Program-made: the position numbers and the translations under genes
NCBI RefSeq assembly: GCF_001922985.1
Contig: NZ_MRUH01000164.1
Location: 62,001-126,000, forward strand
Length of the DNA stretch: 64,000 nt
Source of the DNA: Teredinibacter waterburyi
GTDB lineage: Bacteria; Pseudomonadota; Gammaproteobacteria; Pseudomonadales; Cellvibrionaceae
Direction of reading: 5' to 3'
Shown here: piece by piece, positions 38,988-48,382 of the stretch
Numbering within the stretch: the first letter of the stretch is position 1
Layout: the number at the start of each line of letters is the position of its first letter
Notes under the pieces: generated by a model
Databases searched by the model: none
Told to the model about the DNA's origin: nothing
What the model saw: only the letters and a program-made list of their open reading frames with translations

Positions 38988-40217
38988 ATGAACTATTCAA
39001 CACGATTTCCCGGAAGCCAAACCACCGCAAAACGTATTCGCTCACAATATGCTAGCGCAAGCCTACTAGCGGTAAGCCTTATTCTCGCCCCTTTAGCCAG
39101 CTGGGCAACAAGTCACTCGGCATCGGACACCCCAAGCGACGTCAGTTCGACACTTGCAGTCGAAAACAACACTGCAGTTATCGACCTGAATCAACTCCCA
39201 GCAATTGAAGACGCAGAGTTAGTAACGCTGTCTGATGATGTTAAAGCAATGCTGGATCGAACCCTTGGCGATATTTCCAACAGTTGGACGCTATCGTTAA
39301 AACTCCACCAGCTGTTGTTTAACGATGAACTTTTAGGCATTGACTACGATGGCGGCGCGACTAAAACCGCGATGGAAACGCTTCGAAGCGGTTCTGGAAA
39401 CTGCCTTTCACTCGCCAGCCTTTACGTTGCTGCGGCTCGTCACTTAGGGCTCAAGGCGGAATTTCAGGTCGTAAAAATACCGCCAGAATGGTTACAGCGA
39501 CCCGACTTTTATATAGTACCTGGGCATGTGAATGTGTTAGTTAGACTGCCGGGCGACGACGCCATTGTAGAATTTGCAGACGCCTATTCGGCAGAACAAA
39601 CAAAAACGTTTAAATCTAAAGTGATTAGTGACCGCCAAGCATTTGCCGAATACTACAACAATCGCGGCATGGAAAAATTACAGGAACATGATTACCCAAC
39701 CGCGCTCGCCTTTCTCAACAAGTCACTCGAGGCCTATCCAAAACTGGGCTTTGTGTGGTCAAACATAGGTGTTATCTATCGAATCACCGGTCATCCTGAG
39801 CTAGCCCTAGGCGCCTATGAAAAAGCCTTTATGCTAGATGCAAAAAATCTATCGGTAGCGAATAACCTCTATATTGCTTACCGCAAAGCCGGCGCCGAAC
39901 AAAAAGCAGAGAAACTCGCTAAGCGAATAGCCCGTCACCATCGCAAAAATCCGTTTGCTTTAACTAAACTGGCGCAGTCGCAACTCAACGCCGGCAACTT
40001 CCGAGATGCAGAAAAACTGCTGACGAAAGCGATAAAAATTAACCCTACCGTCCCTCAGTTTCACCATCTGCTCGCCGTTACCTACTACAAGCAAGGCGAA
40101 TTTGATAAGAGTGAGGAATCAATGCAAAACGCGGTGGACGCAGCTGAATTGAACACTGAGAAAAATCAGTATCAGCGCAAGCTAGATATGTTGAAACACA
40201 TTCACGCGGGACTATAA
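38988..40217 (+). CDS. Exported transglutaminase-like / TPR repeat protein, inverted within the flagellar locus
   Basis: A 409-residue protein of unknown function. A signal peptide (residues 1-40) ends in LASWA. The next domain (about 75-205) has a transglutaminase-like pattern with Cys139 in GSGNCLSLASLYVAAARHLG, His180 in PGHVNV and Asp198 in EFADAY, a possible Cys-His-Asp triad. Residues about 222-400 form four or more TPRs. I chose the ATG at 38988 over an upstream in-frame TTG because it gives a normal signal peptide and follows GAGAG. It is the only plus-strand gene inside the fliL-to-cheW block and separates flhA from flhB. It is probably periplasmic; the substrate is unknown. Confidence 0.82.
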   Translation: MNYSTRFPGSQTTAKRIRSQYASASLLAVSLILAPLASWATSHSASDTPSDVSSTLAVENNTAVIDLNQLPAIEDAELVTLSDDVKAMLDRTLGDISNSWTLSLKLHQLLFNDELLGIDYDGGATKTAMETLRSGSGNCLSLASLYVAAARHLGLKAEFQVVKIPPEWLQRPDFYIVPGHVNVLVRLPGDDAIVEFADAYSAEQTKTFKSKVISDRQAFAEYYNNRGMEKLQEHDYPTALAFLNKSLEAYPKLGFVWSNIGVIYRITGHPELALGAYEKAFMLDAKNLSVANNLYIAYRKAGAEQKAEKLAKRIARHHRKNPFALTKLAQSQLNAGNFRDAEKLLTKAIKINPTVPQFHHLLAVTYYKQGEFDKSEESMQNAVDAAELNTEKNQYQRKLDMLKHIHAGL

Positions 40218-40245
40218 CAGCAGCAACGGCCGCAAAGCTAAATAG

Positions 40246-41379
40246 CTAATAGTGCTGCATATCGTCGGGAATATTTAATTTCCGTGGTTTAGAGGGGCGC
40301 TCACCGCGGCCCTTACGATACTCACGCAACTGGAATACATAAGCCAAAACCTGCGCGACCGCCAAATAGAGGCCTGCCGGAATTTCTTCGTCCAAGTCGG
40401 TAGTATTGTAAATAGCGCGCGCTAACAGCGGCGCTTCAACAAACTCTATTTTATGTTTATTGGCTAATTCACGAATTTTCATCGCGACCTGATCGACACC
40501 CTTGGCAAGTACGATCGGCGTGGTCATAAACTCTGGGTTGTACTTTAAGGCAATCGAGTAGTGGGTTGGGTTGGTGATAACAACATCAGCTTCCGGAACC
40601 GCCGACATCATTCGCGATCGCGCCATTTCTTGCTGCATCTGCCGCATCTTGCCTTTTACTTCTGGCTTACCCTCCGTATCTTTCATTTCATCGCGAATAT
40701 CTTGGCGCGACATCTTTAACTTTTTCGAGTGATCGTAAATTTGGAAAGGGATATCAATTGCGGCAATAATTAAGGTGGCCGCTGAAAGTAAAATTGCCGC
40801 CCATATACTGAGGTGAAGTGAATGGGCTATAGCGCGCTCAATTGGCTCAGATGTAAGCCCAAGGATGGCTCCCCGCATAGACTGCAACAGAAAAAAAGCG
40901 GAAAAAATCACCACCGCAACTTTACCCACAGACTTCACCAGCTCCACTAAAGATTTAGCGGAAAACATTCGGCCAACGCCTTTTATCAAACTCATTCGAT
41001 CCATTTTGGGTGCAAGCGCTTTGGTACTAAACAACCAGCCGCCGAGCATAACAGGGCCAACCAAAGCGGCGAATACAACAATAGATAGAAAAGGCACTAA
41101 AGAAAACAGGGCTTCATAGAACGACTCGCCCAACTGCCGAAACATCATATTCTTATCAAAAATAACTTCCGGCTCGAGCGAAAAATTAAAGCGCATGACA
41201 AACAGCATACGCTCAGCAATATTACCGCCAAAAATTAACAGCGCAATCGACCCCATCAACAATACCGCTGTGGTAGTTAAATCACGCGAACGCGGAACTT
41301 GGCCCTCTTCCCGCGCCTTTTCCTGGCGCCTGGGTGTGGCCTCTTCTGTTTTTTCTTGTGAGCTATCTTCTTCTGCCAT
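40246..41379 (-). CDS. flhB: Flagellar export switch protein FlhB
   Basis: A 377-residue export-gate protein with four transmembrane helices and a cytoplasmic domain that self-cleaves at NPTH (residues 270-273) to switch from rod/hook to filament substrates. The N-terminus reads QEKTEEATPRRQEKAREEGQVPRS, typical of the family. FliK (46215-47759) is its hook-length partner. It lies 53 bp downstream of fliR. Its 3' end faces the convergent transglutaminase-like/TPR gene with a 28-bp gap. Confidence 0.96.
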   Translation of the reverse strand: MAEEDSSQEKTEEATPRRQEKAREEGQVPRSRDLTTTAVLLMGSIALLIFGGNIAERMLFVMRFNFSLEPEVIFDKNMMFRQLGESFYEALFSLVPFLSIVVFAALVGPVMLGGWLFSTKALAPKMDRMSLIKGVGRMFSAKSLVELVKSVGKVAVVIFSAFFLLQSMRGAILGLTSEPIERAIAHSLHLSIWAAILLSAATLIIAAIDIPFQIYDHSKKLKMSRQDIRDEMKDTEGKPEVKGKMRQMQQEMARSRMMSAVPEADVVITNPTHYSIALKYNPEFMTTPIVLAKGVDQVAMKIRELANKHKIEFVEAPLLARAIYNTTDLDEEIPAGLYLAVAQVLAYVFQLREYRKGRGERPSKPRKLNIPDDMQHY

Positions 41380-41432
41380 AGTGCTACTAACTCAATTTAT
41401 ACACCTAAAACTCTCGGGCGATGCGCTAACGC

Positions 41433-42209
41433 TTACTGCAACTCAAGAATATCTTTTACGAAGGAGAATGCGTAGTCCATAGTGTCCTGAAATACTGGAG
41501 CGAAGTTCGACAATCCAATCCAAATCAATGCCATACCGCAAACCAATGTAAACGGAAAACCCACGGAAAATATATTCAGCTGCGGCGCCGCTCGGCTCAT
41601 AACCCCAAACGATAGGTTAATCAGTAACAGAGCCGTGAGTACCGGTAACGCCATCAATAACGATGCGCTAAACAACCAAGTGCTAAGTTGAACAATCGTC
41701 ATCATTTTGTCTGGGGTAAAGTTAAAGCTCCCTGGCGGCAAGGACTGAAAACTTTCGACCATTAATGCGAGCAGCACCAAATGCCCATCGATAGAAACAA
41801 ACATAACCGTTACGAGAGTTAGAAAAAATTGTGACAGAACCGTTGTTTGCACACCGTTGGCGGGGTCGTTCATGGATGCAAAACCCAGCCCCAATTTCAT
41901 TGCCATAAACTGGCCCGAGAGAACGAACATCTGAAAAAAAACTTGAAAGCTAAAGCCTATGGCCGCACCAAGCAATACTTCTTGAACCACAAACAGTAAC
42001 GCGGTAAGACTTAATGCGGGAACAATCGGCAGCGGCGGTAACATGGGCACAACTACCAAGGTTACTAAAAATGTGAGCGCTAAACGTACACGAGGCGATA
42101 CGATGCGTGCACCGATTACCGGCATCACCATCAACATCACACCAATTCTCACCGACGGCAGAAAGTACTGCTGTATGAAGGTGGCTATCTGAGTGTCGGT
42201 GAATTCCAC
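41433..42209 (-). CDS. fliR: Flagellar export protein FliR
   Basis: A 258-residue hydrophobic export-gate component that forms the FliPQR core with FliP and FliQ. About six hydrophobic segments are visible. The family blocks GARIVSPRVRLALTFLV and EVLLGAAIGFSFQVFF are clear. It starts 7 bp after fliQ in the tight fliL-M-N-O-P-Q-R run. Confidence 0.95.
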   Translation of the reverse strand: MEFTDTQIATFIQQYFLPSVRIGVMLMVMPVIGARIVSPRVRLALTFLVTLVVVPMLPPLPIVPALSLTALLFVVQEVLLGAAIGFSFQVFFQMFVLSGQFMAMKLGLGFASMNDPANGVQTTVLSQFFLTLVTVMFVSIDGHLVLLALMVESFQSLPPGSFNFTPDKMMTIVQLSTWLFSASLLMALPVLTALLLINLSFGVMSRAAPQLNIFSVGFPFTLVCGMALIWIGLSNFAPVFQDTMDYAFSFVKDILELQ

Positions 42210-42216
42210 TTGCTGG

Positions 42217-42486
42217 CTAGCCTAGCAGCTCGGGGACTTGCAGCATTAAATCAACAAATAGGTCGCTTACCTGCTGCAATAACCAAGGGCCGGTAACCAT
42301 AATGGTAACCACGGTGATAATAAAACGAGGGAGAAAGCTGAGGGTTTGTTCGTTAATTTGGGTGGCGGCTTGAAAAACACTTACAACAAGACCAACCAAC
42401 AAACTCGGCGTAACTATGACGGTAACCATAACAACAGTAATGTAAAATGCGCGACCAAATAGTTCGAGAGCTACTTCGGGAGTCAT
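42217..42486 (-). CDS. fliQ: Flagellar export protein FliQ
   Basis: An 89-residue protein with two transmembrane helices, the normal FliQ size. It begins MTPEVALELFGRA, with the first helix about residues 15-40 and the second about 50-75. It packs around FliP and FliR in the export gate. It lies 9 bp after fliP and 7 bp before fliR. Confidence 0.95.
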   Translation of the reverse strand: MTPEVALELFGRAFYITVVMVTVIVTPSLLVGLVVSVFQAATQINEQTLSFLPRFIITVVTIMVTGPWLLQQVSDLFVDLMLQVPELLG

Positions 42487-42495
42487 AGTGTCACC

Positions 42496-43395
42496 TTACA
42501 TCCCAAAGCTCGCAGCGAGCGTTCCAATAATCAACCCCCAGCCATCCACCATTACAAACAGCATAATTTTAAAGGGCAACGAGATAATTAACGGCGATAA
42601 CATCATCATACCCATAGCCATCAATACGCTGGCTACCACAATATCTAACACTAAAAAAGGGATGAAGATCATAAAGCCAATTTGAAAGGCTGTTTTTAGC
42701 TCTGATGTGATAAATGCCGGCATCAACATAATAAAGGGAATATCTTCACTACTTGCAACCGGGGCCACATTACCGACACGGAAAAACAAGTCTAGATCAG
42801 ATTCTCGGGTATTCGCTAGCATGAATTTACGAAAGGGCTTTTGGCCTATATCGAGCGCTTGACGCGCAGTAATCTGCTCGTTGATATAAGGTTGTAGTGC
42901 GGTATCGTTAAATTCTTTTAACACCGGCGACATAATAAATAATGTTAGAAAAAGCGATAGGCCAATCAAAATTTGGTTCGAGGGAGACTGCTGCAAACCA
43001 ATCGCTTGGCGCAATATTGAAAACACGATAATGATGCGAGTAAAAGACGTCATCATCATCAGGATGGCCGGCAAAAAGGTGAGCGCCGTCATCATGAACA
43101 AAATTTGTAGGGTTACGGTGTACTCTTGGCCGCCATCAGGATTGGTGGTAACGGTTACCGCCGGCATCCCTTTAATGGGTTTAAAGCCTTCTGCGCCCTG
43201 CCCCAACATCATGTCCGCAATCGCTAAACCGTCACCGCCGGCCGGGTCAACCGCTTGAGCAAAGCTACTCAGGCTAAAGCCAGACAAAAGTAAAATAACG
43301 ACAACTTTAATTAGCTGTAAGCGAAGTGTTGCGACCGCAAACAATCGACCACATTGCAATAGATTATTTACTTTAATGGGCTCTAGCTTGATCAT
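42496..43395 (-). CDS. fliP: Flagellar export protein FliP
   Basis: A 299-residue protein forming the core of the export gate. A cleavable-type signal sequence (about residues 28-48, ending SSFAQA) precedes the conserved FliP domain with [38 protein letters not shown] and the C-terminal [21 protein letters not shown]. It is longer than most FliP proteins (about 250) because of about 25 extra N-terminal residues. The ATG overlaps the fliO stop (ATGA), so that start is used in coupling, though an internal start cannot be excluded. Confidence 0.93.
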   Translation of the reverse strand: MIKLEPIKVNNLLQCGRLFAVATLRLQLIKVVVILLLSGFSLSSFAQAVDPAGGDGLAIADMMLGQGAEGFKPIKGMPAVTVTTNPDGGQEYTVTLQILFMMTALTFLPAILMMMTSFTRIIIVFSILRQAIGLQQSPSNQILIGLSLFLTLFIMSPVLKEFNDTALQPYINEQITARQALDIGQKPFRKFMLANTRESDLDLFFRVGNVAPVASSEDIPFIMLMPAFITSELKTAFQIGFMIFIPFLVLDIVVASVLMAMGMMMLSPLIISLPFKIMLFVMVDGWGLIIGTLAASFGM

Positions 43396-44009
43396 GCTTT
43401 ATTAAAACCCTGTCCCAATATTTTTTTCAGTTGCGCAGAAAAATCACCAACACTTTTATTCGTCGAGTTGTCGTTATTAGGACTCGGCGCTGTACCTACA
43501 AAACTAGGGTGGCTATGGGTATCTGGCGATGATTCATTCGCACCTTCGGTTGACGAGTCGACTGATGATAAGTCGTTTGGCGCTGAGGCCTGTTTCGCCG
43601 AGGTAAACGGCTTAGCCTCTACTGCAGCCACTTTATTCATATCGAAAACAAAAAGATTAGACACGCTACCGCCACCCACACCGAGCAACATTTGCTGGCC
43701 ATTTACCTCAACCAAAATGGCCTTCTCACGTGGCCCCAGTGGTAAATTTCCCAGCACACGCATATTGCGATTATTAAGCGTGCCGGCATAGCCCATGCGT
43801 TTTGCGGCCCACGCCAACAGCAGAATAAAACCAGTAACGACAATTAACCCAAGTATTACACGCCCAAAAACAGCAATAGATGGCGAAGCACTGGCTTCGG
43901 CATGCGCGCTAACACTTATACTCGCACTAACAAACAGTACGAATGCCAAACAAAATCTTGAATACAGCGGAAAAGGTTTTATACGCTGAAAAGCGCGAAT
44001 CGAAAACAT
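43392..44009 (-). CDS. fliO: Flagellar biosynthesis protein FliO
   Basis: A 205-residue protein with an N-terminal signal-like segment (about 17-37), then one transmembrane helix (about 50-68, [21 protein letters not shown]), and a FliO cytoplasmic beta domain with [30 protein letters not shown]. The C-terminal 80 residues are Ser/Asn-rich. It helps stabilise FliP during export-gate assembly. It lies between fliN (11-bp gap) and fliP (4-bp overlap). Confidence 0.9.
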   Translation of the reverse strand: MFSIRAFQRIKPFPLYSRFCLAFVLFVSASISVSAHAEASASPSIAVFGRVILGLIVVTGFILLLAWAAKRMGYAGTLNNRNMRVLGNLPLGPREKAILVEVNGQQMLLGVGGGSVSNLFVFDMNKVAAVEAKPFTSAKQASAPNDLSSVDSSTEGANESSPDTHSHPSFVGTAPSPNNDNSTNKSVGDFSAQLKKILGQGFNKA

Positions 44010-44020
44010 AGCTATGGGCC

Positions 44021-44416
44021 TTAACGAAGTTTCTTAATACGTTCTGACGGACTGATAACATCCGTCATTCGAATACCGAATTTCTCGTTGACAACAACAA
44101 CTTCGCCATGGGCAATTAGCGTACCATTTACAAGAACATCGAGCGGTTCGCCTGCCAACCTATCCAGCTCGATAACCGAACCTTGATTTAATTGCAGCAG
44201 GTTGCGAATGGTAATTGACGTACGCCCAACTTCCATTGAGATATTGACAGGAATATCAAGAATAACGTCTAGATCAGGATTCCCAGCTGAGCCTTTAGAA
44301 ATTTGATCAAACTCGTCGAGCTCCATCGTCTGGGCATTATCCGTGACCTCTTGCTCTTCCATTGCGGCCGCCCAATCGTCGGCCATATTGTCCTGATCTA
44401 CATCATCTTCACTCAT
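44021..44416 (-). CDS. fliN: Flagellar motor switch protein FliN
   Basis: A 131-residue C-ring protein. The acidic N-terminal extension (about residues 1-45) is followed by the SpoA domain with ISMEVGRTSITIRNLLQLNQGSVIELDR and GEVVVVNEKFGIRMTDVIS. It binds FliM and CheY-P and docks FliH for export. Its start overlaps the fliM stop by 8 bp. Confidence 0.96.
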   Translation of the reverse strand: MSEDDVDQDNMADDWAAAMEEQEVTDNAQTMELDEFDQISKGSAGNPDLDVILDIPVNISMEVGRTSITIRNLLQLNQGSVIELDRLAGEPLDVLVNGTLIAHGEVVVVNEKFGIRMTDVISPSERIKKLR

Positions 44417-45410
44417 TACTCTCTCCTACCGGTTGCCCGCTTTTTATATCTGGGCGGGGAACATGACCTAATATTTTTAATGCAAGATTATCGTTACGCT
44501 GGCCCATAAGGGCGCGAAACATGGGTACACCATTGGCGGTGACTGTGTGGGAATCCGGTAGGGTTATTGGAATAATATCGCCTACCTGTAAGTCGACAAT
44601 ATCGCGCAGGCTAATTTCTCGCCGCACAACATCACACTCCAGCTCAACCCGCGCTTCCATTACGTCTTCACGCAACGCATAAATCCAGCGGTCGTCGCGC
44701 TCATCAGTGTCGGATTGCAAACCCGCATCTAGAACTTCTCGAATTGGCTCAACCATTGAGTACGGCATGGTGATATGTAACTCGCCACCGCCGCCGTCGA
44801 GCTCGACATGAAAGGTGCTCACGACAACAACTTCACTCGGGCTAACAATATTCGCCATAGACGGGTTAACTTCCGAATGAATATATTCAAACTCAATATC
44901 TTTGATCGCTCGCCAAGCTTCACGTAGATCTACAAATGCTTGCTCAAGTACCATTTGCACCACACGCAATTCGGTGGGGGTAAATTCTCGACCTTCAATT
45001 TTTGCATGACGACCGTCGCCACCAAAAAAATTGTCGACCAATTTAAAGACGAGCTTTGCATCTAAAATAACTAAACCCGTACCGCGCAAGGGTCTAAATT
45101 TCACCATATTTAAGCTAGTGGGCACGTACAGGGTGTGCACGTACTCACCAAACTTTTGGATTTGAATTCCACCTACCGAGACATCTGCCGTACGACGCAA
45201 AAGATTAAACATACTGATGCGGGTGTAGCGCGCAAAACGCTCGTTGATCATTTCCAGTGTGGGCATACGCCCGCGTACAATTCTGTCTTGGCTAGTTAAA
45301 TCATAGGATTTAACACCACCGGGATCATTATCACCTTCGGTATCAATATCACCGTCATCGACACCGTGTAGGAGCGCGTCAATCTCGTCTTGGGAGAGTA
45401 AATCTTGCAC
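44409..45410 (-). CDS. fliM: Flagellar motor switch protein FliM
   Basis: A 333-residue C-ring protein that receives CheY-P through the N-terminal peptide LLSQDEIDALL (residues 3-13). The middle domain contacts FliG (GGxG-type block in GDGRHAKIEGREFTPTE). The C-terminal SpoA domain binds FliN. The length is typical. It is preceded by fliL (13-bp gap) and overlaps fliN. Confidence 0.97.
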   Translation of the reverse strand: MQDLLSQDEIDALLHGVDDGDIDTEGDNDPGGVKSYDLTSQDRIVRGRMPTLEMINERFARYTRISMFNLLRRTADVSVGGIQIQKFGEYVHTLYVPTSLNMVKFRPLRGTGLVILDAKLVFKLVDNFFGGDGRHAKIEGREFTPTELRVVQMVLEQAFVDLREAWRAIKDIEFEYIHSEVNPSMANIVSPSEVVVVSTFHVELDGGGGELHITMPYSMVEPIREVLDAGLQSDTDERDDRWIYALREDVMEARVELECDVVRREISLRDIVDLQVGDIIPITLPDSHTVTANGVPMFRALMGQRNDNLALKILGHVPRPDIKSGQPVGESNE

Positions 45411-45423
45411 GGTCTACCTCAAG

Positions 45424-45942
45424 TTATTGCAATATAAAACTGGTAAAGAGCACTTGCTCTATACCAGGTTTGTTTATTTCTTTTTGCAGTAGACGCTGAA
45501 TCTCCTGCAAACACTGCTGCCGTAAGATTTCTTTGCCTTCGGCTGTTTGTAACTCTTCGTATAGTTGCCCACTGATTAACATGTTCAGGCCGTTGCGAAT
45601 CATCGGCATATGGGTTTCGATTGCTGCAATCACATCGTCTTCACGCATTAGCAGGGTAATATCCAACTGCAAGTAACGCTGTCGACCACGATATTCAAAA
45701 TTGGCAAGTATGCTGGGTTTAAGGGGGTAGTAAATCGCCGGAGCTGGTGGTGGTAGCTGATCACTTTCAGCGGTCGCTTCACTGTCTTGTGCCGCTGGCG
45801 GCGCCAAAAATTTCAGTGCCGCTAAGGTTCCGCCCACGGACATTGCTGCCACAACAATGGCGAGAATAATTAAAGAAATGAGTTTTTTCTTGCCGCCAGA
45901 TTCCGCCGCGGGTTGCTCTGTATTTTGGTCGTCGTCGGCCAT
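45424..45942 (-). CDS. fliL: Flagellar basal-body protein FliL
   Basis: A 172-residue single-pass membrane protein. The short cytoplasmic N-terminus ends GGKKK. The transmembrane helix spans about 20-45. The periplasmic FliL domain shows YYPLKPSILANF and RYLQLDITLLM. FliL rings surround and support the stator. It heads the fliLMNOPQR-flhB run and is preceded by a sigma-54-type promoter and a terminator that isolates it from fliK. Confidence 0.94.
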   Translation of the reverse strand: MADDDQNTEQPAAESGGKKKLISLIILAIVVAAMSVGGTLAALKFLAPPAAQDSEATAESDQLPPPAPAIYYPLKPSILANFEYRGRQRYLQLDITLLMREDDVIAAIETHMPMIRNGLNMLISGQLYEELQTAEGKEILRQQCLQEIQRLLQKEINKPGIEQVLFTSFILQ

Positions 45943-45982
45943 GTCAAACTTCCGTCTCTATTCACACCTAAATCACTAGTGA

Positions 45983-45997
45983 GCAAGAGATATGCCA
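45983..45997 (-). promoter_or_regulatory. Sigma-54 promoter upstream of fliL
   Basis: The minus strand reads TGGCAT-ATCTC-TTGC, matching TGGCAC-N5-TTGC at all but one base and with exact GG-to-GC spacing. It is 40 bp before the fliL start. This fits sigma-54/FleQ-class control of the mid-stage flagellar operon known in polar flagellates. Confidence 0.75.
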
Positions 45998-46094
45998 AGC
46001 TCTTGTCACCACCCATGAGATAAAGGTAGTCGATTGCCAGAGCCTCGGCCGAGTTTTTTAAGTAGATTAAAAAATAATGTGCGGATTAGAAATG

Positions 46095-46131
46095 AAAAAA
46101 CACCTACAGACGATGTCTGTAGGTGTTTTTT
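46095..46131. terminator. Bidirectional terminator between fliK and fliL
   Basis: A perfect 16-bp inverted repeat, AAAAAACACCTACAGA around the loop CGATG, gives a GC-containing stem with a run of six T on either strand. It lies 84 bp past the fliK stop on the minus strand and separates the fliK transcript from the fliL operon. Confidence 0.92.
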
Positions 46132-46214
46132 ATAGGGGCCCCAACTCAACTAGCACGCTCAACCAATCGATATTTCCATTACCCAAAACGAAGTGCTCGC
46201 GGCAAAGTCGGCGT

Positions 46215-47759
46215 CTATGCGTAGTGATCAATTCCGTAACTTGCGGTATGCACTATTTCATCCGTATTGGCGGCATCGGCAGTCTCATGACTGGGCTGAG
46301 TACCGCGGTCCGAGTGCCCATCGCCGCCATGTTCATCGGAGTGTTGCTGCTGCGAAGACTGATCGGAAACATTCACATCGGTAAGGTCTACCCCTTGTTG
46401 CTCAAGCAACTCACGCAGTCGCGACGCCGTTTGATCCAAGGCTTCGCGCACGTTCGGGTTAGCGCTAACAAAATTGACACTGGCCTGATCATGAGCATTG
46501 ACCGTTACTCTAACTTGCAGCGGCCCTAGCTCTGGAGGGTCTAAGCGTAATTCTGCAGAAGTAATTTTTTGCGCCGCCATCATCGCCGAGCGCTCGGCGA
46601 CCATTCCCGCCCATTCGGGCTGCCCAAAGCGGATCGTAACCGGCATTTGCATCCGAGCATTGGCCTGAGTATTCGCCGTTGGTGACGTCCCGAGACCGAA
46701 ACCCGAAAGATCCGTCATTTTCTTGACGGCGCTCTTATCGGTATCTAGATCACCGAGACTAAAATGTTCAAGGCTTTCCAGACTGTCGGCAGACGAGCCT
46801 AATAGATTCATCTGCGCTGTACCGGCAGTTTTGGCGCCTAGCTGTAAATCTCCTGTCGATAGCAGGCTTTTCGAGCTGAGCGTTGTTGCAGTACTATCTT
46901 CCGTCATCGCTTGATCAATAGACGGTATTAGAGTGGTGTCGGCCGCGCTATAGGTGGCAGGCGCAGTGGTCGTAGCCGACCAAATTGATGCCGCCGGAGC
47001 TTGCGCCGAATTTGCCGCAACCGCCGTAGTAGCGGCGATATTGGCGTTAATTGTACCTGTAGCTACAGGCGTAATTAAGCCGCTGGCCGACAGCTCAGAT
47101 GCAACAATTCCAGCGTCCCCCTCCTCAACCGCCACCAACAGTGTTTCCGCCGTTGCCTGCTCGGAGCCAGCAACACCGGCTACCACTGTGGAGATTGACT
47201 CTGGCAGCAGATCTTCCACTGCCGTTTCAACGGATATTCCTGCGCTAACAATTTCGTCTGTTGCATCGGTTGCGGTATCGGCTGATGAATCTGTCTGTGC
47301 GCCCGCTTGATTAGCGGGATCAGTTTGGTCCGACGCTGTTCTGGAGTCATCCCCAACGGTGCTATTGGGTGATCCTTGCTCCGCCGCTTTTACGGCGTCA
47401 TTACCCGTTGCGTTAACCGAACCATTCGGTTCGGCTGGCTTGCTGTCGCTTTCTGACGACTCCGAACGACGTTTTTCCGCGGCCGACGTGGGCGCTCTTC
47501 CACCCTGCTCAGACCGCGCAGAACTATTCCGATTTATTTTTTCGCTGGGTTCTTGTGAAGCTGAAGACCCAGATGTTTTTTCGGCCGTGCCTGATAGCTG
47601 CAACGACGAGGTCATCCGCATTCGCTCGCGATCAACCAAGTTTGCAAATGCCGAGCTATCCACTGGCTTTGTATCCAGAGAGGCTGCTTTCGTTCGTTCG
47701 ATAGTTTTTGACGCTTTCACGTCGTTGCTGTTGCCGATATCTAACAGGGGAGCACGCAT
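46215..47759 (-). CDS. fliK: Flagellar hook-length control protein FliK
   Basis: A 514-residue protein. A long low-complexity Ser/Ala/Thr/Glu region (about 40-390) acts as the molecular ruler part. The conserved C-terminal Flg_hook domain follows (LRLDPPELGPLQVRVTV, then LRELLEQQGVDLTDVNVSD). It is secreted and switches FlhB from hook to filament export. I chose the ATG at 47759, preceded by GAGGTGCTA; an in-frame TTG six codons upstream lacks a better site. The C-terminal end is His/Asp/Gly-rich. It has its own sigma-54-type promoter and terminator. Confidence 0.9.
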   Translation of the reverse strand: MRAPLLDIGNSNDVKASKTIERTKAASLDTKPVDSSAFANLVDRERMRMTSSLQLSGTAEKTSGSSASQEPSEKINRNSSARSEQGGRAPTSAAEKRRSESSESDSKPAEPNGSVNATGNDAVKAAEQGSPNSTVGDDSRTASDQTDPANQAGAQTDSSADTATDATDEIVSAGISVETAVEDLLPESISTVVAGVAGSEQATAETLLVAVEEGDAGIVASELSASGLITPVATGTINANIAATTAVAANSAQAPAASIWSATTTAPATYSAADTTLIPSIDQAMTEDSTATTLSSKSLLSTGDLQLGAKTAGTAQMNLLGSSADSLESLEHFSLGDLDTDKSAVKKMTDLSGFGLGTSPTANTQANARMQMPVTIRFGQPEWAGMVAERSAMMAAQKITSAELRLDPPELGPLQVRVTVNAHDQASVNFVSANPNVREALDQTASRLRELLEQQGVDLTDVNVSDQSSQQQHSDEHGGDGHSDRGTQPSHETADAANTDEIVHTASYGIDHYA

Positions 47760-47844
47760 TAGCACCTCATTACCCAATGCCGCCGCAAAAACACATTGCT
47801 GGCAGGCACGATTCGTTAATTTGAATAAATGTGTAGAGGGATTT

Positions 47845-47859
47845 GCAAGTGCTATGCCA
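47845..47859 (-). promoter_or_regulatory. Sigma-54 promoter upstream of fliK
   Basis: The minus strand reads TGGCAT-AGCAC-TTGC with canonical spacing, one base from the TGGCAC-N5-TTGC consensus. It lies 86 bp before the chosen fliK ATG and closely resembles the fliL promoter, including the T at the last -24 position. Confidence 0.75.
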
Positions 47860-47918
47860 GCAAGAGATCTATAGCTAGATAGTGGCGGGAAGTCGTTGAT
47901 AGTTCTGGGGTACAGCGT

Positions 47919-48281
47919 TTAGTCGCTGTTTGGGTACTCGAGCAAATCATCCATAACAGCGGCAATAGCGGCAAATTGTTGCTCAATTGCGGTAAGTAAT
48001 TGCTCCATTTGGCTAGCGTCTCCAGCGTTAGCATCCTGCTCCATCTGGTCACAAATAGCGGCTAGGCTGTTAGCGCCAAGGTTGCGACAACTACCTTTTA
48101 ACCCGTGCGCCTCTTGGCTAACCACATCCAGGTCCTGTGCTGGTACCGCACGCGCAATAAGCGCAATGCGACGCGCACTGTCGGTTTTAAAGGTCTCAAT
48201 CAACTCAGCAAACTTGTCTTCAAGCAGCTCACGTAAGCCTTCTATAAGCGTAAGATCGAGATCGTAAGAAATATCAGACAT
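47919..48281 (-). CDS. hptB: HptB-like histidine phosphotransfer protein
   Basis: A 120-residue stand-alone Hpt domain with phospho-His59 in EAHGLKGSCRNLGA. In P. aeruginosa HptB takes phosphate from several hybrid kinases and passes it to HsbR, which then controls HsbA, FlgM and biofilm genes. Here it directly follows the HsbR-like gene (101-bp gap) and precedes fliK. The assignment rests on the Hpt motif plus this gene order. Confidence 0.83.
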   Translation of the reverse strand: MSDISYDLDLTLIEGLRELLEDKFAELIETFKTDSARRIALIARAVPAQDLDVVSQEAHGLKGSCRNLGANSLAAICDQMEQDANAGDASQMEQLLTAIEQQFAAIAAVMDDLLEYPNSD

Positions 48282-48382
48282 AACGACTACCTTGAAACAT
48301 AATGACTACCAAAAATTTGTTGGATAAAGCGTAAGATGATGCCGGTACAGGCGACGGCGTACCCAGGAATCGCCTCTGGATA

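Noticed and set aside
46077-46529. 150-codon plus-strand frame over the fliK terminator
   Set aside because: It runs through a strong terminator and lies antisense to the conserved fliK C-terminal domain.
47000-47600. Repeat-rich stretch as a possible mobile or phase-variable element
   Set aside because: It encodes the low-complexity ruler region of FliK. No simple-sequence tract long enough for slippage and no flanking repeats were seen.
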